A stretch of DNA of 64,000 bases from Mesorhizobium sp. 113-3-3 (GTDB taxonomy: Bacteria; Pseudomonadota; Alphaproteobacteria; Rhizobiales; Rhizobiaceae). The stretch is from the NCBI RefSeq assembly GCF_016756495.1, contig NZ_AP023243.1, positions 1,926,501 through 1,990,500 of the forward strand. The letters are read 5' to 3'. Position 1 is the stretch's first letter. Each line of letters opens with the position of its first letter. Below the pieces are notes generated by a model. That model did no database searches. It was not told where the DNA came from and worked only from the letters and a program-made list of their open reading frames with translations. The position numbers and the translations under genes were made by a program. Positions 17,714-25,455 of the stretch are shown here, piece after piece.

Positions 17714-19159
17714 TCAGGCGCCGGCCTGCCAGGGCAGTGTCGCCTCATAGGCGGCCGCCGCCCTCAGCACGGCGAGGTCGCCGCGCGGCCGGCCGATCAG
17801 CTGCATGCCCATTGGCCGGCCCCTGTCGTCGAAGCCGACCGGCACGTTGACCGCCGGGCAGCCGCCCAGCGTGGCGAAGGCTGAAACCTGCATCCAGCGG
17901 TGATAGCTGTCCATCGGCCGTCCAGCGACCTCGCTTGGCCAGTGATTGCCGATCTCGAAGGGGAAGACCTGCGCGGTCGGCAGCGCGATCAGATCGAAGC
18001 GGTCGAAGATCGACAGCAGCGTGCGATGCCAGGAGGTACGGATCACCGAGGCGGCGCGGATCTGCGGCGCCGTCAGCCGCATGGCATTCTCGATCTCCCA
18101 GATCGCTTCCGGCTTCAGCAGGCCGCGCCTGGAAGGGTCGTCGTAATGGACCTTGAGGGCGCAACCGCTGCTGGCCTGGCGCAGGGTGACGAAGGCCTGC
18201 CACAGCGCCTCGAAATCGAAATCCGGGAGCAAGGGTTCAACCGTGAAGGACTGGTCCGCGAACCGGTCGAGTGCCGCCTGGCACAGATCGAGAATGCCCG
18301 CTTCGATCGGCAGATGACCGCCGAGGTCGCCGAGCCAGGCGACGCGGCCGCCAGTCGAGGGCGGTGTCAGCCCTTCGAGGAACGAGCCCGGTTTCTCATA
18401 GGACAGGGGCGCCTGCGGATGGTAGCCCGCCTGGACGTCGAGCAGCAACGCCATGTCGGCGACGTTGCGGCCCATCGGGCCCTCGACGCCCATCTGCGCA
18501 TGGAAGACCTCAAGATCGGGTCCGGCGGGCACAAGCCCTTGCGACGGCCGGAAACCATAGACATTGTTCCAGCCTGCCGGATTGCGCAGCGAGCCGCCGA
18601 AGTCGCTGCCGTCGGCGACAGGCACCATGTCGAGTGCCAGCGCCACTGCCGCACCGCCGCTCGAACCCCCGGCGGTGAGCGCCGGATCGAAAGCGTTCAG
18701 CGTCGGCCCGAAGACGTTGTTGTAGGTGTTGGATCCCAGCCCGAATTCGGGGACATTGGTCTTGCCGATGATGATGGCGCCGGCGTCGCGGATGCGCTCG
18801 ACGAAGAAATCATCTTCCTGCGGCACGAAATTGGCGAAGATCGGCGAGCCGAAGGAGGTCCTGAGCCCGGTGGTCGAGGCGAGGTCCTTGATGGCGATCG
18901 GCAAGCCGAAGAGTGTTCTGGTTTCAGCTTCCCGCCTGCTGTCGGCGGCATCGGCCTCATGCAGGATGTCACCGCGGTCTCGCAGCGAGACGATGGCGTT
19001 GACCAGCGGGTTGACCGCTTCGATGCGGTCGAGGAAGGCCGTCACCACCTCGCGCACGGAGAGTTTCTTGCAGCGGATCGCGCCGGCAAGCTCGATGGCG
19101 GACAGGCGGCAGATATCGCCGGCCGGCGGCACGGCATGTTTCGTCTCAGGGCGCATCAT
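17714..19159 (-). CDS. Amidase, amidase-signature family
   Basis: The 481-aa protein has the complete Ser-cisSer-Lys triad of the amidase-signature family: Lys91 (PIAIKDLAS), Ser166 (GGSSGG) and Ser190 (GSDFGGSLRNPA). The spacings of 75 and 24 residues equal those in fatty acid amide hydrolase. It hydrolyses an amide bond; the substrate is not predictable. The ATG ATG at 19159/19156 begins 1 nt after the ribokinase stop codon, so translation is probably coupled. It is not the GatA subunit: no gatC/gatB is nearby. Confidence 0.9.
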   Translation of the reverse strand: MMRPETKHAVPPAGDICRLSAIELAGAIRCKKLSVREVVTAFLDRIEAVNPLVNAIVSLRDRGDILHEADAADSRREAETRTLFGLPIAIKDLASTTGLRTSFGSPIFANFVPQEDDFFVERIRDAGAIIIGKTNVPEFGLGSNTYNNVFGPTLNAFDPALTAGGSSGGAAVALALDMVPVADGSDFGGSLRNPAGWNNVYGFRPSQGLVPAGPDLEVFHAQMGVEGPMGRNVADMALLLDVQAGYHPQAPLSYEKPGSFLEGLTPPSTGGRVAWLGDLGGHLPIEAGILDLCQAALDRFADQSFTVEPLLPDFDFEALWQAFVTLRQASSGCALKVHYDDPSRRGLLKPEAIWEIENAMRLTAPQIRAASVIRTSWHRTLLSIFDRFDLIALPTAQVFPFEIGNHWPSEVAGRPMDSYHRWMQVSAFATLGGCPAVNVPVGFDDRGRPMGMQLIGRPRGDLAVLRAAAAYEATLPWQAGA

Positions 19160-19160
19160 T

Positions 19161-20066
19161 TCAACTGACTTCCTGCAAGGCCTGGTCGACATCCCTGGCC
19201 TGCGGGATCGCCGGCTGCGCGCCGGGTTTGAGACATGCGAGTGAGCCCGCCGCACCGGCGCGCGCCAGCGCCTTGTCGAGCGCAAGGCCGGATGACAGGC
19301 CGGCCGCGAAGTAGCCGCAGAAGGTGTCGCCGGCGCCGACCGTGTCGACAGGCGTGATCTTCATGGCCGCAACGGTCAGGAAATCGCTCGGCGTCGCTGC
19401 CATGACGCCGTCGCCGCCGAGCGTGACGACGATGGTGCGGCCGGTTTTCGCGGCGAAGTCGCGCATGCGTGCCGCACGGTCGCGGCCGTTCAGCGCCAGC
19501 GCCTCGCCATAGAGGTCGAACTCGGTCTCGTTGGCGACCGCATAATCGGCCTTGCCGAGGAAAGCCGCGGCGTCGCCTTGGAAAGGGGCGGTGTTGAGCA
19601 CCGTGATGGCGCCGGCGGCCCGCGCCTGGTCGAGCGCCGCATCGATGGTCGCCAGCGGAATCTCGTGCTGGAGCAGCACGACATCGCCCTTTTTCAGGAA
19701 GGTCTTGGAAAGGTCACCAGGCACTACGGAAGCATTGGCGCCGGGGACCACGGCGATGATGTTCTCGCCGTCGTTACCGACCATGATCAGCGCCGTTCCG
19801 GTCGAGGCAAAGGTTTCCGCCACGCCGGACAGATCGACCTTGGCCTCGCGCAGCAATGCCAGCGCCTCGGTGGCGAAACTATCCTTGCCGACGGCGCCGA
19901 CCATGCGGACCGGGACACCGGCGCGCGCGGCGGCCAGCGCCTGGTTGGCGCCCTTGCCGCCGGGCGCCGTGGAGAAACCGGAACCGCTCACCGTTTCGCC
20001 GGGGCTCGGCAAGCGGTCTACTCTGGCGATAAGGTCGAGGTTGATCGAGCCGACGACGACTATCAA
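19161..20066 (-). CDS. rbsK: Ribokinase (PfkB family)
   Basis: A 301-aa sugar kinase phosphorylating ribose at O5 with ATP. The sugar-binding GGKGANQA is at 36-43 and the PfkB C-terminal signature DTVGAGDTF at 241-249, with catalytic Asp247. It precedes the amidase gene with a 1-nt gap, and no ribose transporter is adjacent. Its substrate could come from the nucleoside hydrolase at 15571 or from nucleoside breakdown. Specificity for ribose over other furanoses is inferred from full-length similarity to RbsK. Confidence 0.9.
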   Translation of the reverse strand: MIVVVGSINLDLIARVDRLPSPGETVSGSGFSTAPGGKGANQALAAARAGVPVRMVGAVGKDSFATEALALLREAKVDLSGVAETFASTGTALIMVGNDGENIIAVVPGANASVVPGDLSKTFLKKGDVVLLQHEIPLATIDAALDQARAAGAITVLNTAPFQGDAAAFLGKADYAVANETEFDLYGEALALNGRDRAARMRDFAAKTGRTIVVTLGGDGVMAATPSDFLTVAAMKITPVDTVGAGDTFCGYFAAGLSSGLALDKALARAGAAGSLACLKPGAQPAIPQARDVDQALQEVS

Positions 20067-20251
20067 GAAAGCACCTCCCTGCCACCGCTGGCCGGAAATC
20101 AGGATCGACTTTCGGAGAGCACGATGTGGATCGAATATGGGCGAACTTGTGCATCAGTATGAATGCGCCGTCACCCCGGTTGCGCGGGAAGCTAGCGCGT
20201 CATGCGATGACTTGCCAGACCATGTGGATATCAAAGAGGCGATTTGTCGTC

Positions 20252-20734
20252 TCACTCGCAGCGCACGGTGACCGTGCCCTGATAGGTGCCGGCGGGAAAG
20301 ATACCGCTCGACTTGGTGGCGGTGAGATCGATCTGCATGGGGTGGGTGCCGTTGACGACCCTTTGCGGCACGCTGCCATTGATGTCGGCCCCCGAGCCGT
20401 CGAGGCGGAAGACCGAGACGAAGGTAACGTTGGTGCCGCCGCCGCTTGGCGCCGACGAGAACGATGCGGGCGCCGGTGCGGACACGGAATAACAATCGAG
20501 CAGGTTGAGCAAGGTGCAAAGCAGCGAACTGGCGGTGATGGTTGCGCCCGCGCTCGATCCGCCTGCCTGCTTGGAGCCGAACACGTTAAGGCCGGGATTT
20601 GCCTTCATCGTTCCCGACGCCCCGACCACGATGGTGCAGGTGCCGATGATTGCCGCGGACGCAGGCTGGCTGAGGCCGGCAAGGGCTGCCATCGCAAGCC
20701 ACGCGCGGCTATTTCCTCTTCTTTTTCTTGCCAT
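20252..20734 (-). CDS. Secreted pilin/spore-coat-U-like protein (second subunit-like gene)
   Basis: The 160-aa protein has a basic N-terminus and a signal peptide (cleavage near PASAA). The mature part is Gly/Ser/Thr-rich beta sandwich-like sequence with Cys near the start (GTCTIV), internal Cys residues and the ending GTYQGTVTVRCE. That ending closely matches ANGNYQATVTLRCE of the protein at 21616-22086, so the two are probably paralogous surface or fimbrial-type subunits. It overlaps the upstream 175-aa gene by 26 nt. Family assignment (SCPU/DUF4402-like) is tentative. Confidence 0.6.
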   Translation of the reverse strand: MARKRRGNSRAWLAMAALAGLSQPASAAIIGTCTIVVGASGTMKANPGLNVFGSKQAGGSSAGATITASSLLCTLLNLLDCYSVSAPAPASFSSAPSGGGTNVTFVSVFRLDGSGADINGSVPQRVVNGTHPMQIDLTATKSSGIFPAGTYQGTVTVRCE

Positions 20735-21236
20735 CGCTGTTTCCGGTCCTGATGGTCCAGCCTTCGTTGGCCCATCCCGGCGATGCTGCCGCGGTGGCGG
20801 CAGCGGGAGCGCTGGTGGCCACGCTTCCCGTCGGGCCGTCGCCGCCGAGACCCATTTTGAGCAGTTTCAACTCCAGTTGCAGGCGCTGGACCTCAAGTTC
20901 GTAGAGGCGGCTGCAGTCGAGACGCGTCGGCGTACGTCCGATCGGGATCACCACCCGGCCATAGGTCGCGACGCCATTGTCCGTCTGGTTGTTGCCTCTG
21001 ATGACGCCGAGATCCATATAGGCACCGGAACCGGAAACGGCGGAACGGCAAGTGGTGCCGTCCGCGGCATGGACCTCGTCCTGGCCCTGGGGCAAGGTGA
21101 CACCGGGCAAATTGAAGCCGTTCTCGTTCTGGTTGAGATTGTAGATCTGGTCCTGGGCCTGGGTTGGAACGGTGCTTGTCACAGCAGCCGCGAGTGCCAG
21201 CGTCAGGATTTGCGATGTCCAAAGAACTTTCCGCAT
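20709..21236 (-). CDS. Secreted hypothetical protein with a short coiled coil
   Basis: A 175-aa protein with a signal peptide (about 1-27, cleavage near TQAQD), a region with two Cys residues, a charged Leu-rich helix (RLYELEVQRLQLELKLLKM) that may form a coiled coil, an Ala/Thr-rich linker, and a very basic C-terminus KKKKRK. I do not recognise the family. It overlaps the chaperone-like gene by 34 nt and the downstream subunit-like gene by 26 nt, which implies a shared function in the cassette. Confidence 0.6.
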   Translation of the reverse strand: MRKVLWTSQILTLALAAAVTSTVPTQAQDQIYNLNQNENGFNLPGVTLPQGQDEVHAADGTTCRSAVSGSGAYMDLGVIRGNNQTDNGVATYGRVVIPIGRTPTRLDCSRLYELEVQRLQLELKLLKMGLGGDGPTGSVATSAPAAATAAASPGWANEGWTIRTGNSDGKKKKRK

Positions 21237-21595
21237 ATCTGCGCCCTTATCTGCGTCTGCTGGTTGGGAAAGGGGATGCTTTCGGTACAGATACGCACTT
21301 TACGCTCGGCAGCACCGCCGAAGGGCACGACCACAAGGACAGGGCGGGAGGCCTGGGCGCCGAGTTGGAAGGCAGCCGGTGCTATCCTGGCGTCTACCGG
21401 CTGGAAATCCTGATCGTAGACGTGGATTTCGACCTGGATCTTCTGGTCGTAGGGATTGGCGGGGAAGACGCGGACAGCAAAGACGTCGGTGAAACTGTTG
21501 ACCTCGCCTCGCATCGGCGACATCGACTGGGCCGCCGCGGCAGCAGGGATCAGGCCGGCGGCCAGAGCCGCCGCCAGGGTTCGAAAAAGTGTCAC
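21203..21595 (-). CDS. Single-domain periplasmic pilus-chaperone-like protein
   Basis: The 130-aa protein starts at GTG 21595, chosen because AAAGGAGG lies 5 nt before it; there is no suitable ATG. It has a signal peptide (cleavage near AAAQS). The rest resembles only the N-terminal immunoglobulin domain of PapD-type chaperones: Pro-rich N-strand, RVFPANPYDQKIQVEI, FQLGAQASRPVLVVV and RKVRICTES, the equivalent of the conserved G1-strand region. The usual second domain is absent. It sits between two pilin-like genes. Function is inferred; no usher is visible. Confidence 0.6.
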   Translation of the reverse strand: MTLFRTLAAALAAGLIPAAAAAQSMSPMRGEVNSFTDVFAVRVFPANPYDQKIQVEIHVYDQDFQPVDARIAPAAFQLGAQASRPVLVVVPFGGAAERKVRICTESIPFPNQQTQIRAQICGKFFGHRKS

Positions 21596-21615
21596 GGATG
21601 CCTCCTTTCCGGGCG

Positions 21616-22086
21616 CTACTCGCAGCGAAGCGTTACCGTTGCCTGATAGTTTCCGTTGGCGAAGCGGTTGCTGCCGCCCTTGGTGCCGGCGAGATGGACC
21701 GAGACAAGGTCGGCGCCCGGTGTGCTGATGGCGGTCGCAGAACCGGTCTCGACGATGGAGTGGGCACCGGCGGAAGAATAGGTTGGCGTCCAGGTGGTCG
21801 ATGTCGTGTCGGCTGACGGCACCGTCGTTGCGGTGACCGGATCGACGCTCAGCGACACCCCGCCCGTCGTCGTCAGCGTGACGGTTCCGGCAGAGCCGCC
21901 GCTGTTGTGGGAACTGAGGGTCTGTAGGTCGGGGCTGACCGTCATCGTGCCATTGGTGGCGATGACAAGCGTGCAGGTCGGGGTGATCGTGCCATTGAAA
22001 ATGACATTTTGCGTCGTAGCCAATGCAGGCTGGCCCAGACATGCGACCAGCAAGGTTGCACCGAAGGCGGTGCGAAACAACTTCAT
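21616..22086 (-). CDS. Secreted pilin/spore-coat-U-like protein (first subunit-like gene)
   Basis: The 156-aa protein has a signal peptide (cleavage near ALATT), then VIFNGTITPTCTLVI, long Thr/Ser/Gly/Val beta-strand repeats and the C-terminal ANGNYQATVTLRCE. Its two Cys residues (about 38 and 155) could join the first and last strands. The pattern suggests a small fimbrial or coat protein (SCPU/DUF4402-like), but no exact family was recognised. It is the first gene of the four-gene cassette, with AGGAGG before the ATG and an AT-rich promoter region upstream. Confidence 0.6.
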   Translation of the reverse strand: MKLFRTAFGATLLVACLGQPALATTQNVIFNGTITPTCTLVIATNGTMTVSPDLQTLSSHNSGGSAGTVTLTTTGGVSLSVDPVTATTVPSADTTSTTWTPTYSSAGAHSIVETGSATAISTPGADLVSVHLAGTKGGSNRFANGNYQATVTLRCE

Positions 22087-22306
22087 CGAGACCTCCTATT
22101 AAGTCGGATTGCCCGAATTAACAGGAGTCATGATCGCTTTATCGTGGTTAATTTAGCGTAAACTCAAATAACGTTGCCGAAATAACCCCATATAAAAACC
22201 GAAGGTTGTCCCCGGTTGTATCGCCAATTTTCCGACAAAATCCAAGTAATACTTAATACGGATAGAGTTCTGTAAATTTCTTCGCGGAAAACTGGAAAAA
22301 CGATAT
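22087..22306 (-). promoter_or_regulatory. AT-rich region upstream of the secreted-protein cassette
   Basis: About 220 bp between the cassette start and the convergent-side end of the HTH-Ogt gene. It is far more AT-rich than the rest of the window and contains several TAAT/AATT-type stretches. It probably holds the cassette promoter and possibly a nucleoid-protein or regulator binding region. No single promoter could be assigned. Confidence 0.45.
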
Positions 22307-23185
22307 TTACGACGACACTTGTCCCGCCTCCCAGCCAAGGATGGCGCGCTTGCGGGTCAGGCCCCAATGGTATCCGGTCAGGTCGCCGGACTTGCCGATG
22401 GCGCGGTGGCAAGGCACGACGAAGGACAGCGGGTTGGCGCCATTGGCGGCGCCGACCGCGCGGCTGGCGCTTGGCGCGCCGATGCTGGCGGCGATCGAGG
22501 AATAGGTACGGGCCTTGCCCATCGGAATCTGCAGCAGCGCCTCCCAGACGCGGACCTGGAAGTCGGTGCCGATCATGACGACATGCAGCGGCTGGTCGGG
22601 ACGCCACAGCGTCGGATCGAAAATGCGCGCGGCGTAAGGACCAGTGGCAGTCATATCCTCGACATAGATGGCGTTCGGCCAGCGGCTGGACATGTCGGCG
22701 AATGACGCACGTTCCTCGCCGGGATCGCTGAAGGCGAGGCCGGCAAGGCCACGGTCGGTGGCCATGATCAGGGCGGTGCCGAAAGGCGAGGGGTGATAGC
22801 CGTAGCGGATGGTGAGGCCGGCGCCGCGCGTCTTGTAGTCGCCCGGCGACATCGCCTCATGGGTGACGAACAGGTCGTGCAGCCGGCCGGGACCGGACAT
22901 GCCCAGTTCGAAGGAGGTTTCGAGCAGCGGCATGCCGGAATCGAGCAGCCGTCGCGCATGGTCGAGCGTCACCGCCTGCAGGAAGGCTTTCGGCGACAGG
23001 CCGGCCCAGCGGGTGAAGAGTTTTTGCAGCCCTGTCGGCGTCTCGCCAACCTCTTCCGCAAGCTCCTCGAGCGAAGGCTGGTCGCGATAGTCGAGGCTGA
23101 TCTTCTCGATGGCGCGGCGCACGATCTCATAGTCGCTGCCTTGCGGCGTGATGTCCTTCTTGAGGACGGCTGTCTGTGTGCTCAT
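22307..23185 (-). CDS. AraC-type HTH fused to O6-methylguanine-DNA methyltransferase (Ada-like without the N-terminal Cys domain)
   Basis: The 292-aa protein has an AraC helix-turn-helix (about 20-118) followed by an Ogt-type alkyltransferase domain. The suicide cysteine is Cys259 in VVPCHRAIG, with the Arg/Asn block SRAVGAANGANP (241-252). It removes O6-alkyl groups from guanine. The Ada zinc domain with the phosphotriester-accepting Cys is absent, so the usual Ada activation mechanism cannot operate. The start at 23185 was chosen because it follows a GGAGACAG-like site and an upstream in-frame extension is not conserved. Confidence 0.88.
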   Translation of the reverse strand: MSTQTAVLKKDITPQGSDYEIVRRAIEKISLDYRDQPSLEELAEEVGETPTGLQKLFTRWAGLSPKAFLQAVTLDHARRLLDSGMPLLETSFELGMSGPGRLHDLFVTHEAMSPGDYKTRGAGLTIRYGYHPSPFGTALIMATDRGLAGLAFSDPGEERASFADMSSRWPNAIYVEDMTATGPYAARIFDPTLWRPDQPLHVVMIGTDFQVRVWEALLQIPMGKARTYSSIAASIGAPSASRAVGAANGANPLSFVVPCHRAIGKSGDLTGYHWGLTRKRAILGWEAGQVSS

Positions 23186-23300
23186 CGAACTGTCTCCTTG
23201 GTCAGGAATATCGCCCCTTGGGGCGGCGATCGCCACCCGAAACTTGCCTTCTTGCCGCGCATACCCAGATAGACTCGGGGTTTCGTGCCAGGAGTCGCTC

Positions 23301-24116
23301 ATGGCTGGCGAGAAAGTGCATCTGACAGGGGCAAAGGAAACCTTGCTGATGACGCTCTATGGCAAGGCGCTGGAGAGCCGGCTGGCGCATTCGCTGCTCG
23401 GGGATCATTTCGCCGATGAAGCGGTGCGCAAGATCGACTATGATTTCTCCAGGCTCAAGGTCGACGAGAATCTCGGCATCGGCCTGGCGATCCGGGCCAA
23501 GACACTGGACGTTCGTGTCGAGGACTTTCTGGTCAGGAATCCCGGCGCCATCGTGCTGCATCTGGGCTGCGGGCTCGATACGCGCATCTTCCGTGTCGAT
23601 CCGCCGCCGGGCGTGGACTGGTTCGATGTCGACTATCCGCAAGTCATCGAACTCAGGCGCAAGCTCTACCCATCCCGCGACCACTACCATCTCATCGCTT
23701 CGTCGGTGACCGAGTCCGGCTGGCTGGCCGACGTGCCCCGCAACCGCCCGGCCATCGTCGTGGCGGAGGGGCTGACGCCCTATCTACCCGCCGACGAAGG
23801 GCTGCGCCTGGTTTCGCGGCTTGTCTCGCATCTTGCCGGCGGCGAGCTGATATTCGACGCCTACAGCCATTTCGGCCTGACGCTGCTCCGCCTCCATCCG
23901 TCCTTGCGGGCGACGGGCGCCGAGGTTCATTGGGCGATCGACGATCCGCACGAGCTGGAACTGGCGGTTCCGAAGCTGCGCTTCATAGAGGATATTTCGG
24001 CCTACAAGCCTGAACACGCCGCCCGCATGGGCTGGTCCGCCAAATTGTTCGTTCGCCTGTGGAAACACATCCCGGCGCTGCGCAAGATCGGCAGGCTGCT
24101 GCGCTACCGGTTCTAG
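23301..24116 (+). CDS. SAM-dependent methyltransferase, LCM/PPM-like family
   Basis: A 271-aa class I methyltransferase of the leucine carboxyl methyltransferase-like family, which in bacteria is often linked to secondary metabolism or small carboxylates. The SAM-binding motif is VLHLGCGLDTR (about 89-99), with FDVDYPQVIELRR and VAEGLTPYLP further on. The ATG at 23301 is preceded by GGAG. It is divergent from the HTH-Ogt gene, with 115 bp between the starts. The acceptor substrate is unknown. Confidence 0.85.
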   Translation: MAGEKVHLTGAKETLLMTLYGKALESRLAHSLLGDHFADEAVRKIDYDFSRLKVDENLGIGLAIRAKTLDVRVEDFLVRNPGAIVLHLGCGLDTRIFRVDPPPGVDWFDVDYPQVIELRRKLYPSRDHYHLIASSVTESGWLADVPRNRPAIVVAEGLTPYLPADEGLRLVSRLVSHLAGGELIFDAYSHFGLTLLRLHPSLRATGAEVHWAIDDPHELELAVPKLRFIEDISAYKPEHAARMGWSAKLFVRLWKHIPALRKIGRLLRYRF

Positions 24117-24118
24117 AT

Positions 24119-24613
24119 TCAGCGCGCCTTGGCGGTCGCCAGCGCTCGCGAAAAGGCGGTGGCAAAACTCTCGCGGGACTCGGGATCGAGAAAACCGCCG
24201 ATCGGCACGTTCTGGCCCTGCGCTTCCACCGTCATCCGGGTGATGCCGATCTCGGCGTGACGGGCGACCGAAAACCGCGCCCAGAACGGGTTGAAGCGAT
24301 GTGCTTCCGACTTTCCCGAGGGGGCTGTCTTGCGGATGTCGAGGCTGGTGTGTGAGACCGACACTTCCTCTCGGGCACGGGCGGCCCGGTAATTGGCGCG
24401 GAAGGCGATGTAGACGGCGACCACGTCGAGGCCGAAGAAGCCGAACACCGGCCAGGCGCCCCGCGATAGGAAAAACGCGCCGGTCACCAGCCAGCCGAAC
24501 GACAGCGCGCCCATCAGGATCAGGAAGCCTGTCCTGCCCAGCGAACGGTGTGGGGTCAGCAATGCGTGAAAGAAGGGCTCGTCAGCCTGGAACGAGGCGT
24601 TTGTGTCGCTCAT
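24119..24613 (-). CDS. DUF2244-family membrane protein
   Basis: The 164-aa protein has two N-terminal transmembrane segments (about 28-47 and 52-70) and a cytoplasmic domain, matching the DUF2244 family of integral membrane proteins of unknown function. It is common in alphaproteobacteria next to nth or cytochrome oxidase genes. It begins divergently, 23 nt from the nth start, and ends convergently with the methyltransferase. Confidence 0.8.
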   Translation of the reverse strand: MSDTNASFQADEPFFHALLTPHRSLGRTGFLILMGALSFGWLVTGAFFLSRGAWPVFGFFGLDVVAVYIAFRANYRAARAREEVSVSHTSLDIRKTAPSGKSEAHRFNPFWARFSVARHAEIGITRMTVEAQGQNVPIGGFLDPESRESFATAFSRALATAKAR

Positions 24614-24635
24614 GACGGGATATTATAGGAGGGAA

Positions 24636-25448
24636 ATGGCGAGCCCCAAGTCGAAAGATTCTTCCATGCCCAAAAATGAGCCGTTGCCGGGCCGGCGCGA
24701 TGGTTCGAACGCCAAGCCGCGCCCCAGGCCGGTGCGGCGGACTTCGCGCTACAGTCCGGCCGAAGTGCACGAGATATTCCGCCGCTTTTCGGTGCAGCGG
24801 CCGGAGCCGAAGGGCGAGCTCGAACATGTCAACGCCTTCACGCTGCTGGTGGCGGTGGTGCTGTCGGCGCAGGCGACGGATGCCGGCGTCAACAAGGCGA
24901 CGCGGGCGCTGTTCCAGGTTGCCGATACGCCGCTGAGGATGCTGGCGCTGGGCGAGGCCAAGGTCGGCGAGTACATCAGGACCATCGGTCTTTGGCGCAA
25001 CAAGGCCAAGAACGTCATCGCGCTGTCGGAAGCGCTGATCCGCGACCATGGCGGCGCGGTGCCCGATGACCGCGACGAGTTGGTCAAACTGCCCGGCGTC
25101 GGGCGCAAGACTGCCAATGTCGTGCTCAACATGGCGTTCGGCCAGCACACGATGGCGGTCGACACCCACATTTTCCGCATCGGCAACCGGCTTGGCCTGG
25201 CGCCTGGCAAGACGCCCGAACAGGTCGAGCAAGGGCTGCTGAAGATCATCCCGGACGAATATATGCGCCATGCGCATCACTGGCTGATCCTGCATGGCCG
25301 CTATGTCTGCAAGGCGCGCAAGCCGGATTGCCCGGCCTGCGTCATTGCCGATATCTGCAAGGCTGCGGAGAAGACCACCAGCACTCCAGCACCGCTGGTG
25401 CCGATCGCTCCGCTCGATCCGGTGGACGAAATCCAGGCCCAAGCCTGA
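24636..25448 (+). CDS. nth: Endonuclease III
   Basis: A bifunctional DNA glycosylase/AP lyase for oxidised pyrimidines. The helix-hairpin-helix LPGVGRKTANVV carries catalytic Lys158 and VDTHIFRI contains catalytic Asp176 (numbering from 24636). Four cysteines near the C-terminus (YVCKARKPDCPACVIADIC) hold the [4Fe-4S] cluster. Residues 1-40 form a basic, Pro-rich tail. The start is uncertain: ATG 24636 follows a very close AGGAGG, ATG 24666 and GTG 24603 are alternatives. Confidence 0.93.
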   Translation: MASPKSKDSSMPKNEPLPGRRDGSNAKPRPRPVRRTSRYSPAEVHEIFRRFSVQRPEPKGELEHVNAFTLLVAVVLSAQATDAGVNKATRALFQVADTPLRMLALGEAKVGEYIRTIGLWRNKAKNVIALSEALIRDHGGAVPDDRDELVKLPGVGRKTANVVLNMAFGQHTMAVDTHIFRIGNRLGLAPGKTPEQVEQGLLKIIPDEYMRHAHHWLILHGRYVCKARKPDCPACVIADICKAAEKTTSTPAPLVPIAPLDPVDEIQAQA

Positions 25449-25455
25449 CTGGGCT

